This document shows positions 8,643 to 18,284 of a DNA stretch of 64,000 nt, piece after piece. The notes below the pieces were generated by a model, which was given only the letters and a program-made list of their open reading frames with translations, did not search any database and was not told the origin of the DNA. Both the position numbers and the translations under genes were made by a program. The DNA comes from Enterococcus devriesei (lineage in GTDB: Bacteria > Bacillota > Bacilli > Lactobacillales > Enterococcaceae). The DNA lies in contig NZ_JXKM01000005.1 in NCBI RefSeq assembly GCF_001885905.1, positions 174,507-238,506 on the forward strand, given 5' to 3'. Every line of letters starts with the position of its first letter. Within the stretch, counting starts at the first letter, position 1.

Positions 8643-10319
8643 ATGAAACTTTCGCTAAAAAACAATGAAACTGGTGTCTTTGCCATTGGTGGATTGGGCG
8701 AAATCGGAAAAAATATGTATGGGGTTCAATTCCAAGATGAAATCATCATTATTGATGCCGGAATAAAATTTCCAGAAGATGATTTATTAGGGATTGATTA
8801 TGTCATTCCTGATTTCAGTTACGTTACCCAAAATATCAACAAAGTCAAAGCACTCGTTATTACTCACGGTCATGAAGACCATATCGGCGGAGTACCCTAC
8901 TTATTAAAGCAGGCCAATATTCCGATTTATGCAGGAGCTTTAGCTTTAGCTTTAATCAAAAATAAATTAGACGAGCATGGTTTGCTGCGGGATGCCGAAC
9001 TACACGAGATCAATGAAGATTCCGTAATTCGTTTCCGCAAAACATCCGTCAGCTTTTTCCGGACAACCCACAGTATCCCTGATCCATTAGGTGTAGTTGT
9101 GAAGACACCTTCTGGAAACATCGTAGAAACGGGCGACTTCAAGTTCGATTTCACACCAGTCGGAGAACCTGCTAATCTTCATCGCATGGCTAAACTTGGT
9201 GAAGAAGGCGTCTTATGTCTACTTTCTGATAGTACCAATGCAGAGGTTCCAACCTTTACCAAATCAGAGCAGACGATTGGTCAATCAATCTTACGAATCG
9301 TAGAAAAAGTCGATGGTCGGATTATTTTTGCCACCTTCGCTTCTAACATTTCTCGTTTGCAACAAGCTGCATCTGCCGCCGTTGCGACCGGTCGAAAAAT
9401 CGCGGTCTTTGGTCGCAGCATGGAAAATGCCATCGTCAACGGTCAAAAATTAGGCTACATTACTGTACCTGATGGGACCTTTATCGATGCTCATGAAATG
9501 AATCAATTGCCAGCCAATGAAGTTATGATTTTATGTACCGGCTCGCAAGGTGAACCTATGGCGGCTCTTTCCCGGATCGCTAACGGGACCCATCGTCAGA
9601 TTCAAATCCAACCAGATGATACGGTGATCTTTTCAAGCTCACCAATCCCTGGGAATACGACCAGCGTCAACCATTTGATCAATCTGCTGTCCGAAGCCGG
9701 CGCCGAAGTAATTCATGGAAAAGTCAACAATATCCATACTTCCGGACACGGTAGTCAGCAAGAACAAAAATTGATGTTGCGCTTAATGAAACCAAAATAT
9801 TTTGTTCCTATCCATGGTGAATTCCGGATGCTGAAGATCCATACTGGCTTGGCCCAAGACACCGGTGTCCCAGAAGAAAATTGTTTCTTGATGGAAAACG
9901 GTGATATGTTGGCCCTAACAGCTGATAGCGCTCGCCGCGCCGGTCACTTCACTGCGACCGATGTTTATGTTGACGGCAGCGGGATCGGTGATATCGGCAA
10001 TGTCGTTCTCCGTGATCGTCGAATTCTTTCGGAAGAAGGATTGGTTTTGGCGGTAGCGACTGTTGATATTGAGAAAAAAGAAATTTTAGCTGGTCCAGAC
10101 ATCTTATCCCGCGGATTCGTTTATATGCGTGAATCAGGTGAAATGATCAACGAAGGCCAACGGATTTTATTCCATGCGTTACGAGAAGCGCTGAATGAAG
10201 GCAATTGCAATGAATCGAAGCTTAAAAATGCAATGGTCGGTGCCTTACAACCGTTCTTATTTGATCAAACAGAACGTCATCCGATGATTCTGCCAATGAT
10301 CATGACTCCAGATAATTAA
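8643..10319 (+). CDS. rnjA: ribonuclease J1
   Basis: A 558-residue metallo-beta-lactamase/beta-CASP ribonuclease. The metal-binding motif THGHEDH is present near residue 74, followed by the beta-CASP motifs ([28 protein letters not shown]) and the C-terminal oligomerisation domain. RNase J1 acts as 5'-3' exonuclease and endonuclease in mRNA decay and rRNA maturation in Firmicutes, usually in a complex with J2. It is translationally coupled to rpoY (1-bp gap) and followed by a strong terminator. Confidence 0.95.
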   Translation: MKLSLKNNETGVFAIGGLGEIGKNMYGVQFQDEIIIIDAGIKFPEDDLLGIDYVIPDFSYVTQNINKVKALVITHGHEDHIGGVPYLLKQANIPIYAGALALALIKNKLDEHGLLRDAELHEINEDSVIRFRKTSVSFFRTTHSIPDPLGVVVKTPSGNIVETGDFKFDFTPVGEPANLHRMAKLGEEGVLCLLSDSTNAEVPTFTKSEQTIGQSILRIVEKVDGRIIFATFASNISRLQQAASAAVATGRKIAVFGRSMENAIVNGQKLGYITVPDGTFIDAHEMNQLPANEVMILCTGSQGEPMAALSRIANGTHRQIQIQPDDTVIFSSSPIPGNTTSVNHLINLLSEAGAEVIHGKVNNIHTSGHGSQQEQKLMLRLMKPKYFVPIHGEFRMLKIHTGLAQDTGVPEENCFLMENGDMLALTADSARRAGHFTATDVYVDGSGIGDIGNVVLRDRRILSEEGLVLAVATVDIEKKEILAGPDILSRGFVYMRESGEMINEGQRILFHALREALNEGNCNESKLKNAMVGALQPFLFDQTERHPMILPMIMTPDN

Positions 10320-10326
10320 TCGAAAG

Positions 10327-10358
10327 CACCTATCTGTTTTACAGATAGGTGTTTTTTT
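10327..10358 (+). terminator. intrinsic terminator of rpoY-rnjA
   Basis: Perfect 11-bp stem CACCTATCTGT / ACAGATAGGTG with a TTT loop followed by seven T residues, eight bases behind the rnjA stop. Confidence 0.95.
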
Positions 10359-10456
10359 ATTTTGATTGACTAATAAGGTTTCTCTTTTAATTCTTATCTA
10401 ATCATCCTTTTTACGCAAAATAAATTATTTTTTTCTTATAAACGCGTTAAATTCGA

Positions 10457-10485
10457 TTGACAATTTGCTTTTTTATTTGCACAAT
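10457..10485 (+). promoter_or_regulatory. candidate promoter of the TetR-family gene
   Basis: TTGACA at 10457-10462, 17-bp spacer, CACAAT at 10480-10485. The -35 is perfect and the -10 matches four of six positions. Confidence 0.5.
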
Positions 10486-10564
10486 GAAAGTTAGATAAAA
10501 AGGCGCATTAACTATCACTAGTTATTTTAAAAACAATTCAAATCAAGATAAAGGAAGATTAACA

Positions 10565-11065
10565 ATGGTAAGAACACAACGCGTTCATCGGAGCCACATC
10601 ATTGACGGCGCCTATCAGCTGATTCTCAATGAGGGCTTTAAGAAATTTCACGCTCGTAATATCGCTCAGCACATCTCCTGCTCGACACAGCCAATCTATC
10701 GTGAGTTTGAGAATTTGGCTGAATTGAAGGCGGTACTAAAAAATCGTATCTTAGTGAAGTACACGGATTTTTTAGACGATCAAGACCCTAAAAATCTACG
10801 AGCATTGTCCGCCACCATCGTGAATTACGCGACGGACTACCCTGAAGAGTTTTACCGCTTTTTCTTACAGGATTCTGAAACGATCCAAGCCGTTAAAGAA
10901 GTAACCTATACTTTCTTTACAACCATCTGCGCAGAAAAAGAGCATCCTCATGCTTTTGATTTCTTTTGGCAGTATTGTATTGGAAAAGCTGCTTTGGCGA
11001 TAAACAATGCCAATCACACGGAAACGTTGGAGGAAGATTTATTTTTTCAAAGCTTCCTTAGCTAA
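10565..11065 (+). CDS. TetR/AcrR-family transcriptional regulator
   Basis: A 166-residue protein with an N-terminal TetR helix-turn-helix (HIIDGAYQLILNEGFKKFHA followed by NIAQHISCSTQPIYREF, residues about 9-49) and a C-terminal helical ligand-binding domain without recognisable ligand signature. It stands alone between the rnjA terminator and the cold-shock gene, so no target gene is suggested by context. The ribosome binding site is AAGGAAG. It is somewhat short for a TetR protein but within the range. Confidence 0.85.
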   Translation: MVRTQRVHRSHIIDGAYQLILNEGFKKFHARNIAQHISCSTQPIYREFENLAELKAVLKNRILVKYTDFLDDQDPKNLRALSATIVNYATDYPEEFYRFFLQDSETIQAVKEVTYTFFTTICAEKEHPHAFDFFWQYCIGKAALAINNANHTETLEEDLFFQSFLS

Positions 11066-11083
11066 AACTCAAAAATAAAATAA

Positions 11084-11118
11084 ACAAAAAAAGCCTTAGA
11101 GAATTTTCTCTAAGGCTT
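11084..11118 (-). terminator. terminator of the cold-shock gene, likely bidirectional
   Basis: Stem AAGCCTTAGAGAA / TTCTCTAAGGCTT followed on the minus strand by TTTTTTTG. It separates the convergent TetR and csp genes. Confidence 0.9.
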
Positions 11119-11127
11119 ATCGTTTTA

Positions 11128-11328
11128 TTATGCTTTGTTAACGTTAGTTGCTTGAGGTCCGCGATCGCTTTCTTCAACATCGAAAGTTACTGCTTGTCCT
11201 TCTTCTAATGTTTTGAAGCCGTCGCCTTGGATTGCTGAGAAATGTACGAATACATCGCTGCCATCTTCGCGAGTGATGAAGCCAAAACCTTTTTCTGCGT
11301 TAAACCATTTTACTGTTCCGTTTTCCAT
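11128..11328 (-). CDS. cold-shock protein, CspA family
   Basis: A 66-residue single OB-fold nucleic-acid-binding protein. RNP1 (KGFGFITRE) and RNP2 (VFVHFSAIQ) are both intact. Cold-shock proteins act as RNA chaperones. GAGGAGG lies upstream of the ATG. The 5' region (11329-11400) carries a TATATA box and likely a leader of about 60 nt, as usual for csp mRNAs; no classical cold-box was recognised. Which csp paralogue this is cannot be settled. Confidence 0.95.
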   Translation of the reverse strand: MENGTVKWFNAEKGFGFITREDGSDVFVHFSAIQGDGFKTLEEGQAVTFDVEESDRGPQATNVNKA

Positions 11329-11479
11329 GAATAAAATCCTCCTCGTGCTTTAGCACTTATTGATTGTAACATTGCCAGCCTACGAAAAGGGCATCGTCTA
11401 TATACCAACTCGTATCTAAAACAAAATTACACTAATATTTTAACATTGGTGTTATTCTCTGCGCAAGGGTTTTCAATCT

Positions 11480-12169
11480 CTACTTTAAGTACTTTTCTTC
11501 ACGCAAACTGAAATATTTGGTTTCTCCGGTGATAATATGGTCCAATAATTCGATTCCCATCATCTCACCACACTCCCTCACCCGTTCTGTAAACTCTAAA
11601 TCATTTTGCGAAGGGATTGGGTTTCCTGAAGGATGATTATGACCTAAAACTACTCGAGCCGCGCTGATTCGCACTGCTTCACGAAAAATTTCTCGTGGAT
11701 GAGCGATACTTTGATTTAGCGAGCCGATAAAAAGTGTTTTTTGCGAAATGATCTCATTTTTGGTATTGAGAAAAAAAGCGACCAGATGCTCTTGCTGATA
11801 ATCCTTCAACTCACTAATCAACTGCTGTCCTAATGAAAGACTCGACTGAACCCTTCCCATTTTTGGCTGCAGTGCACAATTGATTCGGTAGCCAAATTCC
11901 ATCATCGCTTTTAATTCGATCGCTCGTGTCTCGCCAATTCCCTTGAATTGCTGTAACTCTTGCACGGTCGCTTGTTTTAATTCATATAAGCTTGGAAAGG
12001 TTCGTAAGATTGTTCCGGCTAATTCCATAACATTTTGCTGACGCGAGCCGTTCCGTAAAATAATCGCCAATAATTCTTGGTCCGATAAATGTTTTTCACC
12101 AGTTCGCAACAGACGTTCCCGCGGCCAGGAACTTTCCGGTAGCTCTTGCAACAATAAACTTTTTTCCAT
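11480..12169 (-). CDS. radC: RadC-family JAB-domain protein
   Basis: A 229-residue RadC homologue: N-terminal helix-hairpin-helix region (FKGIGETRAIELKA) and C-terminal JAB/MPN metal site HNHPSGNPIPSQND (HxH...S..D). The name comes from an old DNA repair assignment that has not held up; the molecular activity remains unproven. The ATG has AAAGGAG just upstream, but this site forms the 3' arm of a hairpin (see 12170-12213), so translation or transcription may be restricted. Confidence 0.92.
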   Translation of the reverse strand: MEKSLLLQELPESSWPRERLLRTGEKHLSDQELLAIILRNGSRQQNVMELAGTILRTFPSLYELKQATVQELQQFKGIGETRAIELKAMMEFGYRINCALQPKMGRVQSSLSLGQQLISELKDYQQEHLVAFFLNTKNEIISQKTLFIGSLNQSIAHPREIFREAVRISAARVVLGHNHPSGNPIPSQNDLEFTERVRECGEMMGIELLDHIITGETKYFSLREEKYLK

Positions 12170-12213
12170 AAAAAACTCCTTTACCTACTTTTCTTTAAAG
12201 TACGCAAAGGAGT
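12170..12213 (-). terminator. terminator-like hairpin that contains the radC ribosome binding site
   Basis: On the minus strand, ACTCCTTTGCGTACTTT pairs with AAAGTAGGTAAAGGAGT and is followed by six T residues that run into the radC ATG. It lies six bases behind the stop of the HAD gene. It may end the folC-HAD transcript, hide the radC Shine-Dalgarno, or both. Confidence 0.7.
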
Positions 12214-12218
12214 CAACG

Positions 12219-12878
12219 TTATGCTTCTAAAAAGTCAATCACCTGATGTAAGGTGGGTAGTACCGCTACTGTCTTTGCTTCTAATTCGCTAGTTGGCGCA
12301 ACAATATCCGGAACCATCACCACTGGTACCCCCGCACCTTCTGCTGCTAGAATCCCATTTTTAGAGTCCTCTAAGACTAGGCCGTCTGCCGGATTAATCC
12401 CCAAGCGATCTGCAGCGATCACAAAAATTTCTGGATCAGGTTTCGCAAACTTTACATCTTCGGCTGAGACGATATCAGAAAATTTGTCGCGAATGCCAGC
12501 ATGCTCCAATAATATTTCAATGACTGGTCGCACATTGCTAGAGGCCAACACACGCGGGATATTCTTTTCTTCCAAATAGGTTAGTAACTCATGAACGCCT
12601 GGCTTCAAATCAACCTCGCCTGTTTTGAAGCGGTCATGAGCCAGCCCCCAGCTTTCATCGATGAATTTTTGAACCGTCGCTTCACCATGGTCCGCGTACA
12701 TTTCATGGAGCGCAGCCCAGACTTCTTCGTCCGAGATCCCAATGAAACGCTTGTAGGTCTCTTTAGTGAAGGGGATGTCATATTTTTCAGCTACTATTAA
12801 ATTAGCGTCCTGATAAATCGACTCTGTATCAAACAACAACCCATCCATGTCAAAAATAATTCCCTTAGTTTTTTTCAT
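12219..12878 (-). CDS. HAD-superfamily phosphatase, beta-phosphoglucomutase-like subfamily
   Basis: A 219-residue HAD hydrolase with motif I DMDGLLFDTE, motif II ASSN, motif III Lys (VKFAKPDPE) and motif IV LVLEDSKNG. The helical cap follows motif I, as in beta-PGM and related sugar-phosphate phosphatases. Substrate unknown. It overlaps the 3' end of folC by 14 bp with a strong AGGAGGAA ribosome binding site inside folC, so the two are translated from one mRNA. Confidence 0.88.
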   Translation of the reverse strand: MKKTKGIIFDMDGLLFDTESIYQDANLIVAEKYDIPFTKETYKRFIGISDEEVWAALHEMYADHGEATVQKFIDESWGLAHDRFKTGEVDLKPGVHELLTYLEEKNIPRVLASSNVRPVIEILLEHAGIRDKFSDIVSAEDVKFAKPDPEIFVIAADRLGINPADGLVLEDSKNGILAAEGAGVPVVMVPDIVAPTSELEAKTVAVLPTLHQVIDFLEA

Positions 12879-14181
12879 CGCTTCCTCCTATATTTAATAA
12901 TAATTGACGTACTTCAGAGACGAAGTACAACGATCCTGTAATTAAAAGTAAATCATCCTCTGCCATATCCTCCAACAATTCCCCCAACCCAAATTGCCAT
13001 AGCGAAACGACGCTAAACTGATTATTTTCCCGATCATCATAGCGGGCGAGATCCATTGCCTTAGGATATTCAAAGGTGGTTAAATAAATCCGTACATTGG
13101 GAATTTCTTGTAACAACGCAAGCATTTGATCAATATCTTTTGTCTCTAAGGCCGAAAACAACACTTTGACATTGTAATTACGAAATTCTTTTTTAACATT
13201 TTCTACTAAACGCTTCATAGCGTGGCTGTTGTGAGCACCATCCATTACGATCAATGGCTCATCGCTGACCTTCTCCATCCGAGCCGGCCATTGGGCATTA
13301 GCTAAGCCTTTTTGAACTGTTTTCTCGTCAAAAGGTAGCCGCTGTTGTTCACAATACAAGCGGAACAGCTCGATAGCGACTCCCGCATTTTCTACTTGAT
13401 GCCGGCCTAAAAGTGGGACTTTCAACGAAGAAAGCTTGCCCGCTTGGTCGTTAAAGGTAAATAGTTCTCCCCACGTTGGATCAGGGTGTAAATAGTTGAC
13501 GGTATATTCTTTGCCATAGCGATACATCCGGGCTGTTTCGGCTGCGGCTTTTTCAGTAATCTCAATTAGTGGTCCTTTATTAATTTTACCAGTCACAACA
13601 GGAATATTTTTTTTGATAATGCCCGCTTTTTGAAAGGCGATCTCATTTAACGTATCCCCTAAAATGTCCATATGATCATAGCCGATCGTCGTGATTGCCG
13701 TCAACATTGGCTCCACAATGTTGGTTGAATCTAATAAGCCGCCTAAGCCGACTTCCACCACCGCTACGTCTACTTCTTTAGTCAAAAAATAATCCAACAT
13801 CATAGCCGTTAAAATTTCAAATTCAGTGATGCCATTGATTTCTGGCTGCTGATCCAATTCTTCCACTAAAGGTTGGAATTTTTCCACCAACTGAATCAAA
13901 TCCTGATCACTGATTGGCTTCGCGTCGATCGCGATTCGTTCGTTAAACTCTTCGATATAGGGGGAAGTAAAGCTCCCTACCGTCACTCCTGCTTCAATTA
14001 ACAAACTGCGTAAATAAGCCACGGTAGAACCTTTACCGTTGGTTCCGGCAATATGGATCACGTGAACCTTTTTTTCGGGATTGTCTACTTTGTTTAATAA
14101 TGCTTGCACGCGTTCCAGCCCTGGTCTTGAGCCAAATTTTTGGCGGCTGTGAATCCAAGCAATCGCTTCTTTTATCGTCAA
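12865..14181 (-). CDS. folC: folylpolyglutamate synthase/dihydrofolate synthase
   Basis: A Mur-ligase-family ATP enzyme that adds glutamate to folates. The P-loop HIAGTNGKGSTVAYL lies near residue 45, followed by the SPY and FNERI motifs and a C-terminal DGAHN segment. I place the start at a TTG at 14181, giving MTIKEAIAWIHSRQKFG, which lines up with the N-terminus of B. subtilis FolC and has GAGGCGAG upstream. An in-frame ATG at 14196 would add five residues but has no ribosome binding site. Usual length for the family. Confidence 0.9.
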   Translation of the reverse strand: MTIKEAIAWIHSRQKFGSRPGLERVQALLNKVDNPEKKVHVIHIAGTNGKGSTVAYLRSLLIEAGVTVGSFTSPYIEEFNERIAIDAKPISDQDLIQLVEKFQPLVEELDQQPEINGITEFEILTAMMLDYFLTKEVDVAVVEVGLGGLLDSTNIVEPMLTAITTIGYDHMDILGDTLNEIAFQKAGIIKKNIPVVTGKINKGPLIEITEKAAAETARMYRYGKEYTVNYLHPDPTWGELFTFNDQAGKLSSLKVPLLGRHQVENAGVAIELFRLYCEQQRLPFDEKTVQKGLANAQWPARMEKVSDEPLIVMDGAHNSHAMKRLVENVKKEFRNYNVKVLFSALETKDIDQMLALLQEIPNVRIYLTTFEYPKAMDLARYDDRENNQFSVVSLWQFGLGELLEDMAEDDLLLITGSLYFVSEVRQLLLNIGGSDEKN

Positions 14182-14279
14182 GATTTCTCGCCTCATTTAT
14201 TCTTCAACTTTTTTATATTTCTATTCGTTCTCTTGCCTCTCTAGTATAGCAAAATTTATCTGAGAAAGATTGTCTCGCG

Positions 14280-14322
14280 CAAAAAAGCAGAGCCTGTGAC
14301 AAAAATCTTGTCACAGGCTCTG
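14280..14322 (-). terminator. intrinsic terminator of valS
   Basis: Perfect 14-bp stem CAGAGCCTGTGACA / TGTCACAGGCTCTG followed on the minus strand by CTTTTTTG. The 75 bp between it and the valS stop hold nothing recognisable. Confidence 0.9.
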
Positions 14323-14397
14323 TTTACGAGTAAACGGCGTTCCAGTAGTAGTTTCTTGCTTGAAGCTAACCACTTCTATCACGGCCTCAAGAAAATA

Positions 14398-17037
14398 TTA
14401 TGAAATCGTACGCAAGCTTTCGATTCGATCTTGTACGGCCGCTTGTTTTTCTAAATAATCTTTTTCTTTCGCCCGTTCTTCATCAACGACCGCTTCAGGC
14501 GCGTTGGCTACAAAACGTTCATTGGCTAATTTTCCTTGAACTCGTTTGACTTCGCCAGTCCATTTAGCTAATTCTTTTTCCAGACGTTTGATTTCTTCTT
14601 CGATATTGATCAAGCCAGCCAGTGGCAGATAAATTTCAGCTCCGGTTAAAACGGCTGACATCGCTAAATCAGGCGCAGTAATATCGCTAGCAATAGTCAA
14701 CTCTTCTGGATTACAAAAACGCTCGATATAGCTTGTATTTTCGATTAAGAACGCTTCAACCTTAGGGTCACTAGTTTTGATCAGCAAAGTGATTGATTTT
14801 GAAAGCGGCGTATTCACTTCAGCCCGAATGTTCCGAACCGAGCGGATCAATTCCTTCAAGACTTCCATGCCCTTCGCGGCTGTCTCATCGTTGTTCTCCG
14901 GTTGAACCACCGGATAATCAGCGATGACTAATGATTCGCCGGTATGTGGTAGTTTCGCCCAAATTTCTTCCGTCACAAATGGCATGATTGGATGCAATAG
15001 GCGCAATGTTTGATCCAAGACATGGACTAAGATACTCTTGTTGGTTTTCTTAGCCGCTTCGTCTTCACCGTAAAGAATTTCTTTACTCATCTCGATATAC
15101 CAGTCACAGAAATCATCCCACATGAAGTTATACAATTGACGTCCGGCTTCGCCAAATTCAAATTGGTCAAAAAGACTCGTCACTTTTTCAATCGTTTCAT
15201 TCAAGCGAGTCAGAATCCAACGATCGGCAACCGTCTTCTTACCAGAGAAATCAATATCTTCTGCCGTGAAATCCTCCACGTTCATAATCACGAAACGAGA
15301 GGCGTTCCAGATTTTATTGATAAAGTTCCAGGCAGCGTCCATTTTTTCATAACTGAAGCGCACATCTTGACCTGGTGCAGAACCAGTGGATAAGAACCAG
15401 CGTAAGGCATCTGCACCATATTTTTCGATGACATCCATTGGATCAATTCCGTTGCCCAAAGATTTACTCATTTTACGGCCTTGTTCATCACGAATCAACC
15501 CGTGGATCAGCACATTTTTAAATGGTCGTTCGTCCGTGAACTCCAAACTTTGGAAGATCATACGGCTGACCCAGAAGAAAATAATATCGTAGCCAGTGAC
15601 TAACGTGCTGGTTGGGAAGTAGCGCTTATAATCTTCACTGTCTTCATCTGGCCACCCCATCGTAGAAAACGGCCATAAAGCAGAGCTAAACCACGTATCC
15701 AAAACATCTGGATCTTGTTCCCAATTTTCGCTGTCGGCAGGAGCATCCATACCTACATACATTTCACCGGTTTCTTTGTGATACCAGGCAGGGATCCGAT
15801 GACCCCACCATAATTGACGAGAGATTACCCAATCATGAACATTTTCCATCCAAGTCATAAAGGTATTGTTGAAGCGTGGTGGGAAAAATTCTACCGCATT
15901 GTCTGTTGCTTGATTTTTCACCGCTTGATCAGCAAGAGGTGCCATCTTAACAAACCATTGGGTTGATAAGCGCGGTTCCACAACGACACCTGTTCGCTCT
16001 GAATGTCCGACACTGTGAACCATTTTTTCGACTTTAATCAAACGACCGATCTCTTTCAAATCAGCGACGATCGCCTTACGAGCTGCGAAGCGATCCATCC
16101 CAGCATATTTGCCAGCCAGTTCATTCATGCTGCCATCTGGATTCATTACATTTACTCGCGGTAAGTCATGACGATTACCCACCTCAAAGTCATTAGGGTC
16201 ATGAGCCGGTGTAATTTTCACGGCACCCGTCCCAAATTCACGATCCACGTAACTATCAGCGATGATTGGGATTTCTTTGTCCAACAATGGTAAAATCGCT
16301 TTTTTACCAATCAAATCTTTATAGCGATCATCTTCTGGATGAACCGCGATTGCTGTATCGCCTAGCATTGTTTCCGGACGCGTCGTTGCGATTTCTAGCA
16401 CACCACTGCCGTCAGCTAATAGATAAGAAACATGGTAGAAGGCGCCTTCCACGTCTTTATGAATCACTTCAATATCTGATAAGGCTGTTTTTGCTTGCGG
16501 GTCCCAGTTAATAATATATTCACCGCGGTAAATTAAATCCTTTTCGTATAAAGAAACGAAAACCTTACGAACCGCATCTGACAACCCATCATCCAGAGTA
16601 AAACGTTCACGGCTATAATCCAGCGATAAGCCTAGCTTCGCCCATTGTTCACGGATGTGTCCAGCATATTCTTCTTTCCATTCCCAAACTTGATCGACAA
16701 ATTTTTCACGACCAAGATCATAACGGGAAATCCCTTGTTCCCGCAATTTTTCTTCTACCTTTGCTTGAGTTGCGATACCGGCATGGTCCATTCCCGGCAA
16801 CCATAACGTGTCAAAGCCTTGCATCCGTTTTTGGCGAATGATCATATCTTGTAAAGTCGTATCCCATGCATGGCCTAAATGCAATTTCCCCGTTACATTT
16901 GGCGGCGGAATCACGATCGAGTAAGGTTTCGCCTGTTTATCTTCTGACGGCTTGAATAAATCTTGATCTAACCATTTTTGGTAACGACCCGCTTCAACTT
17001 CTTGCGGATTGAATTTTGTTGGTAAATTTTCAGTCAT
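14398..17037 (-). CDS. valS: valyl-tRNA synthetase
   Basis: An 879-residue class Ia synthetase that charges tRNA-Val. HLGH (residues 53-56, in [13 protein letters not shown]) is the HIGH motif and KMSKS is present ([10 protein letters not shown]). The editing domain is the insert between them, and the C-terminal coiled-coil arm ([15 protein letters not shown]) is typical of ValRS. The ATG follows AGGAGG by seven bases. Expression should be governed by the T-box leader at 17231-17465, which senses uncharged tRNA-Val. Confidence 0.97.
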   Translation of the reverse strand: MTENLPTKFNPQEVEAGRYQKWLDQDLFKPSEDKQAKPYSIVIPPPNVTGKLHLGHAWDTTLQDMIIRQKRMQGFDTLWLPGMDHAGIATQAKVEEKLREQGISRYDLGREKFVDQVWEWKEEYAGHIREQWAKLGLSLDYSRERFTLDDGLSDAVRKVFVSLYEKDLIYRGEYIINWDPQAKTALSDIEVIHKDVEGAFYHVSYLLADGSGVLEIATTRPETMLGDTAIAVHPEDDRYKDLIGKKAILPLLDKEIPIIADSYVDREFGTGAVKITPAHDPNDFEVGNRHDLPRVNVMNPDGSMNELAGKYAGMDRFAARKAIVADLKEIGRLIKVEKMVHSVGHSERTGVVVEPRLSTQWFVKMAPLADQAVKNQATDNAVEFFPPRFNNTFMTWMENVHDWVISRQLWWGHRIPAWYHKETGEMYVGMDAPADSENWEQDPDVLDTWFSSALWPFSTMGWPDEDSEDYKRYFPTSTLVTGYDIIFFWVSRMIFQSLEFTDERPFKNVLIHGLIRDEQGRKMSKSLGNGIDPMDVIEKYGADALRWFLSTGSAPGQDVRFSYEKMDAAWNFINKIWNASRFVIMNVEDFTAEDIDFSGKKTVADRWILTRLNETIEKVTSLFDQFEFGEAGRQLYNFMWDDFCDWYIEMSKEILYGEDEAAKKTNKSILVHVLDQTLRLLHPIMPFVTEEIWAKLPHTGESLVIADYPVVQPENNDETAAKGMEVLKELIRSVRNIRAEVNTPLSKSITLLIKTSDPKVEAFLIENTSYIERFCNPEELTIASDITAPDLAMSAVLTGAEIYLPLAGLINIEEEIKRLEKELAKWTGEVKRVQGKLANERFVANAPEAVVDEERAKEKDYLEKQAAVQDRIESLRTIS

Positions 17038-17084
17038 AACTGTTCCTCCTAAAATTGATTGATAAAAGTTTTGGCTCGGTTCGT

Positions 17085-17232
17085 TTGCGGATAAAGCTGG
17101 CCGACAGCTAGCTCAAAAAAAATCTTTATCTTCGAACGCATATGATGAGACTAGACTGCAGGCACGCCGTATTGAATCAAACATGGATGTCGATTTTAAG
17201 CTAGATAAACTGCAAAAAGCCTCACTCGCAAA
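17085..17232. repeat. degenerate member of an intergenic hairpin-repeat family, in the valS leader
   Basis: The 190 bp between the T-box terminator and valS contain strings shared with the repeats at 21 kb and 24.7 kb: GACAGCTAGCTC, CGAACGCATATGAT and ACTCGCAAAAAAAAG. The match is partial and identified by eye. On the minus strand the segment begins directly after the terminator U-run. Confidence 0.45.
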
Positions 17233-17465
17233 AAAAAGTCCTAAAACACAAATGTGTTTTAGGACGTAAATTACGCGGTACCACCTAAATTGCAGAAAAA
17301 TTTTCTGCCGCTCAAGCATGTGTTAACGGTCATGTGCCGTGCGTTCCTACTGATTTCAAAACGCAAACTCCCAAGCTACCTTCTGTAAGTCAAAGTGAAA
17401 ATGTTGCAGCAGATCATTTTCTCTCTAAAACATTTGAGCTTACATACTCTTCTTGATCATCGTAT
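17231..17465 (-). promoter_or_regulatory. T-box riboswitch upstream of valS
   Basis: On the minus strand the conserved T-box sequence AGGTGGTACCGCGT lies at 17273-17286. Directly after it comes a strong intrinsic terminator (stem GTCCTAAAACACA / TGTGTTTTAGGAC at 17238-17265, then eight T residues). The preceding about 180 nt would form stem I and the linker, bounded by GTAAG/CTTAC pairing near 17391-17445. Uncharged tRNA-Val should stabilise the antiterminator and allow read-through. I could not assign the Val specifier codon with certainty. Confidence 0.92.
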
Positions 17466-17470
17466 GAATC

Positions 17471-17499
17471 ATTCTACAATGAACTTGAAAACTTGTAAA
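17471..17499 (-). promoter_or_regulatory. promoter of the valS T-box transcript
   Basis: Minus-strand TTTACA (17494-17499), 17-bp spacer, TAGAAT (17471-17476), placed immediately upstream of the T-box leader and just behind the rex stop codon. Confidence 0.8.
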
Positions 17500-17511
17500 G
17501 CCTTAGCGAGC

Positions 17512-18147
17512 TTATTGACCATCAAAATAAATCAAGGTCTGCAATTCCGAAGTTAAATCGATATAGTGAACATGCACATTTTCTGGGACCTTCAAGGGAT
17601 CAGGGGCAAAGTTTAAAATAGCCGTAATACCACTCGCCACCACTTGATCGATGGCACCTTGAGCAAACTGGCTAGGAACCGTTGAGATTGCCACCGTAAT
17701 TTGCTTTTCTTCTAAGACCTCGCTTAACTCTTCAATAGAATAAATTGGATAGCCGCAAATCTCTGTGCCGACTTTCTCCGGATCATTATCAAAAGCGCAG
17801 ACAATATTTAAATTCTCATTCCGTCTAAAATTATTATTCAGCAAGGCTTGGCCCAAATTTCCACAGCCGATTAAGGCAATTCGTTTTTCTTCTTTCGTCT
17901 CCAACATGTCGCTGAAAACTTTGATTAAGTCATTGACATCATAGCCATATCCACTGCGTCCCAGCTCGCCAAAATGTGAGAAATCACGGCGAATCGTCGC
18001 CGAACCAACTTGGGTCATTTTGCTAAGCTCAGAAGACTTCACGCGATTGACACCATTTTTTTCTAAATTTTTTAAGCAACGCAAATACAATGAAAGACGT
18101 TTCGTCGTTGCTTTTGAGAGAACGGGTTTTTCAATTATGCGGTCCAT
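17512..18147 (-). CDS. rex: redox-sensing transcriptional repressor Rex
   Basis: A 211-residue Rex: N-terminal winged helix (residues about 12-75, VKSSELSKMTQVGSATIRRD) and a Rossmann domain with GCGNLGQALL near residue 93 that binds NAD(H). Rex represses fermentation and NADH-oxidising genes and is released when NADH rises. AAGGAGCG precedes the ATG. A near-palindromic Rex-type site at 18160-18177 overlaps its own predicted transcription start, suggesting autoregulation. Confidence 0.95.
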   Translation of the reverse strand: MDRIIEKPVLSKATTKRLSLYLRCLKNLEKNGVNRVKSSELSKMTQVGSATIRRDFSHFGELGRSGYGYDVNDLIKVFSDMLETKEEKRIALIGCGNLGQALLNNNFRRNENLNIVCAFDNDPEKVGTEICGYPIYSIEELSEVLEEKQITVAISTVPSQFAQGAIDQVVASGITAILNFAPDPLKVPENVHVHYIDLTSELQTLIYFDGQ

Positions 18148-18159
18148 AATGACGCTCCT

Positions 18160-18177
18160 TTGTTAAAAGTTTCACAT
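18160..18177. promoter_or_regulatory. candidate Rex operator in the rex promoter
   Basis: TTGTTAAAAGTTTCACAT, minus strand ATGTGAAACTTTTAACAA, resembles the Rex consensus TTGTGAA-N4-TTCACAA with one poor half. It lies at the expected start of transcription. Confidence 0.6.
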
Positions 18178-18182
18178 AAATA

Positions 18183-18211
18183 ATTTTAGCATGAATGTTT
18201 TTGTTTAACAA
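18183..18211 (-). promoter_or_regulatory. rex promoter
   Basis: Minus-strand TTGTTA (18206-18211), 17-bp spacer containing a TGC extension, TAAAAT (18183-18188). Confidence 0.65.
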
Positions 18212-18242
18212 TCCTTTGTCAAAAAAAAGCGCCAAATGTTGC

Positions 18243-18280
18243 AAAAGAGCAAGAAATCGATTTCGATTTCTTGCTCTTTT
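18243..18280 (-). terminator. terminator behind thiI, likely bidirectional
   Basis: Perfect 17-bp stem AAAAGAGCAAGAAATCG / CGATTTCTTGCTCTTTT with a four-base loop, starting a few bases behind the thiI stop. The A/T tails are part of the stem on both strands. Confidence 0.75.
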
Positions 18281-18284
18281 TTAA

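Noticed and set aside
17113..17319. Open reading frame of 68 codons on the minus strand
   Set aside because: It runs through the T-box antiterminator and terminator of valS; no ribosome binding site and composition is that of a leader RNA.
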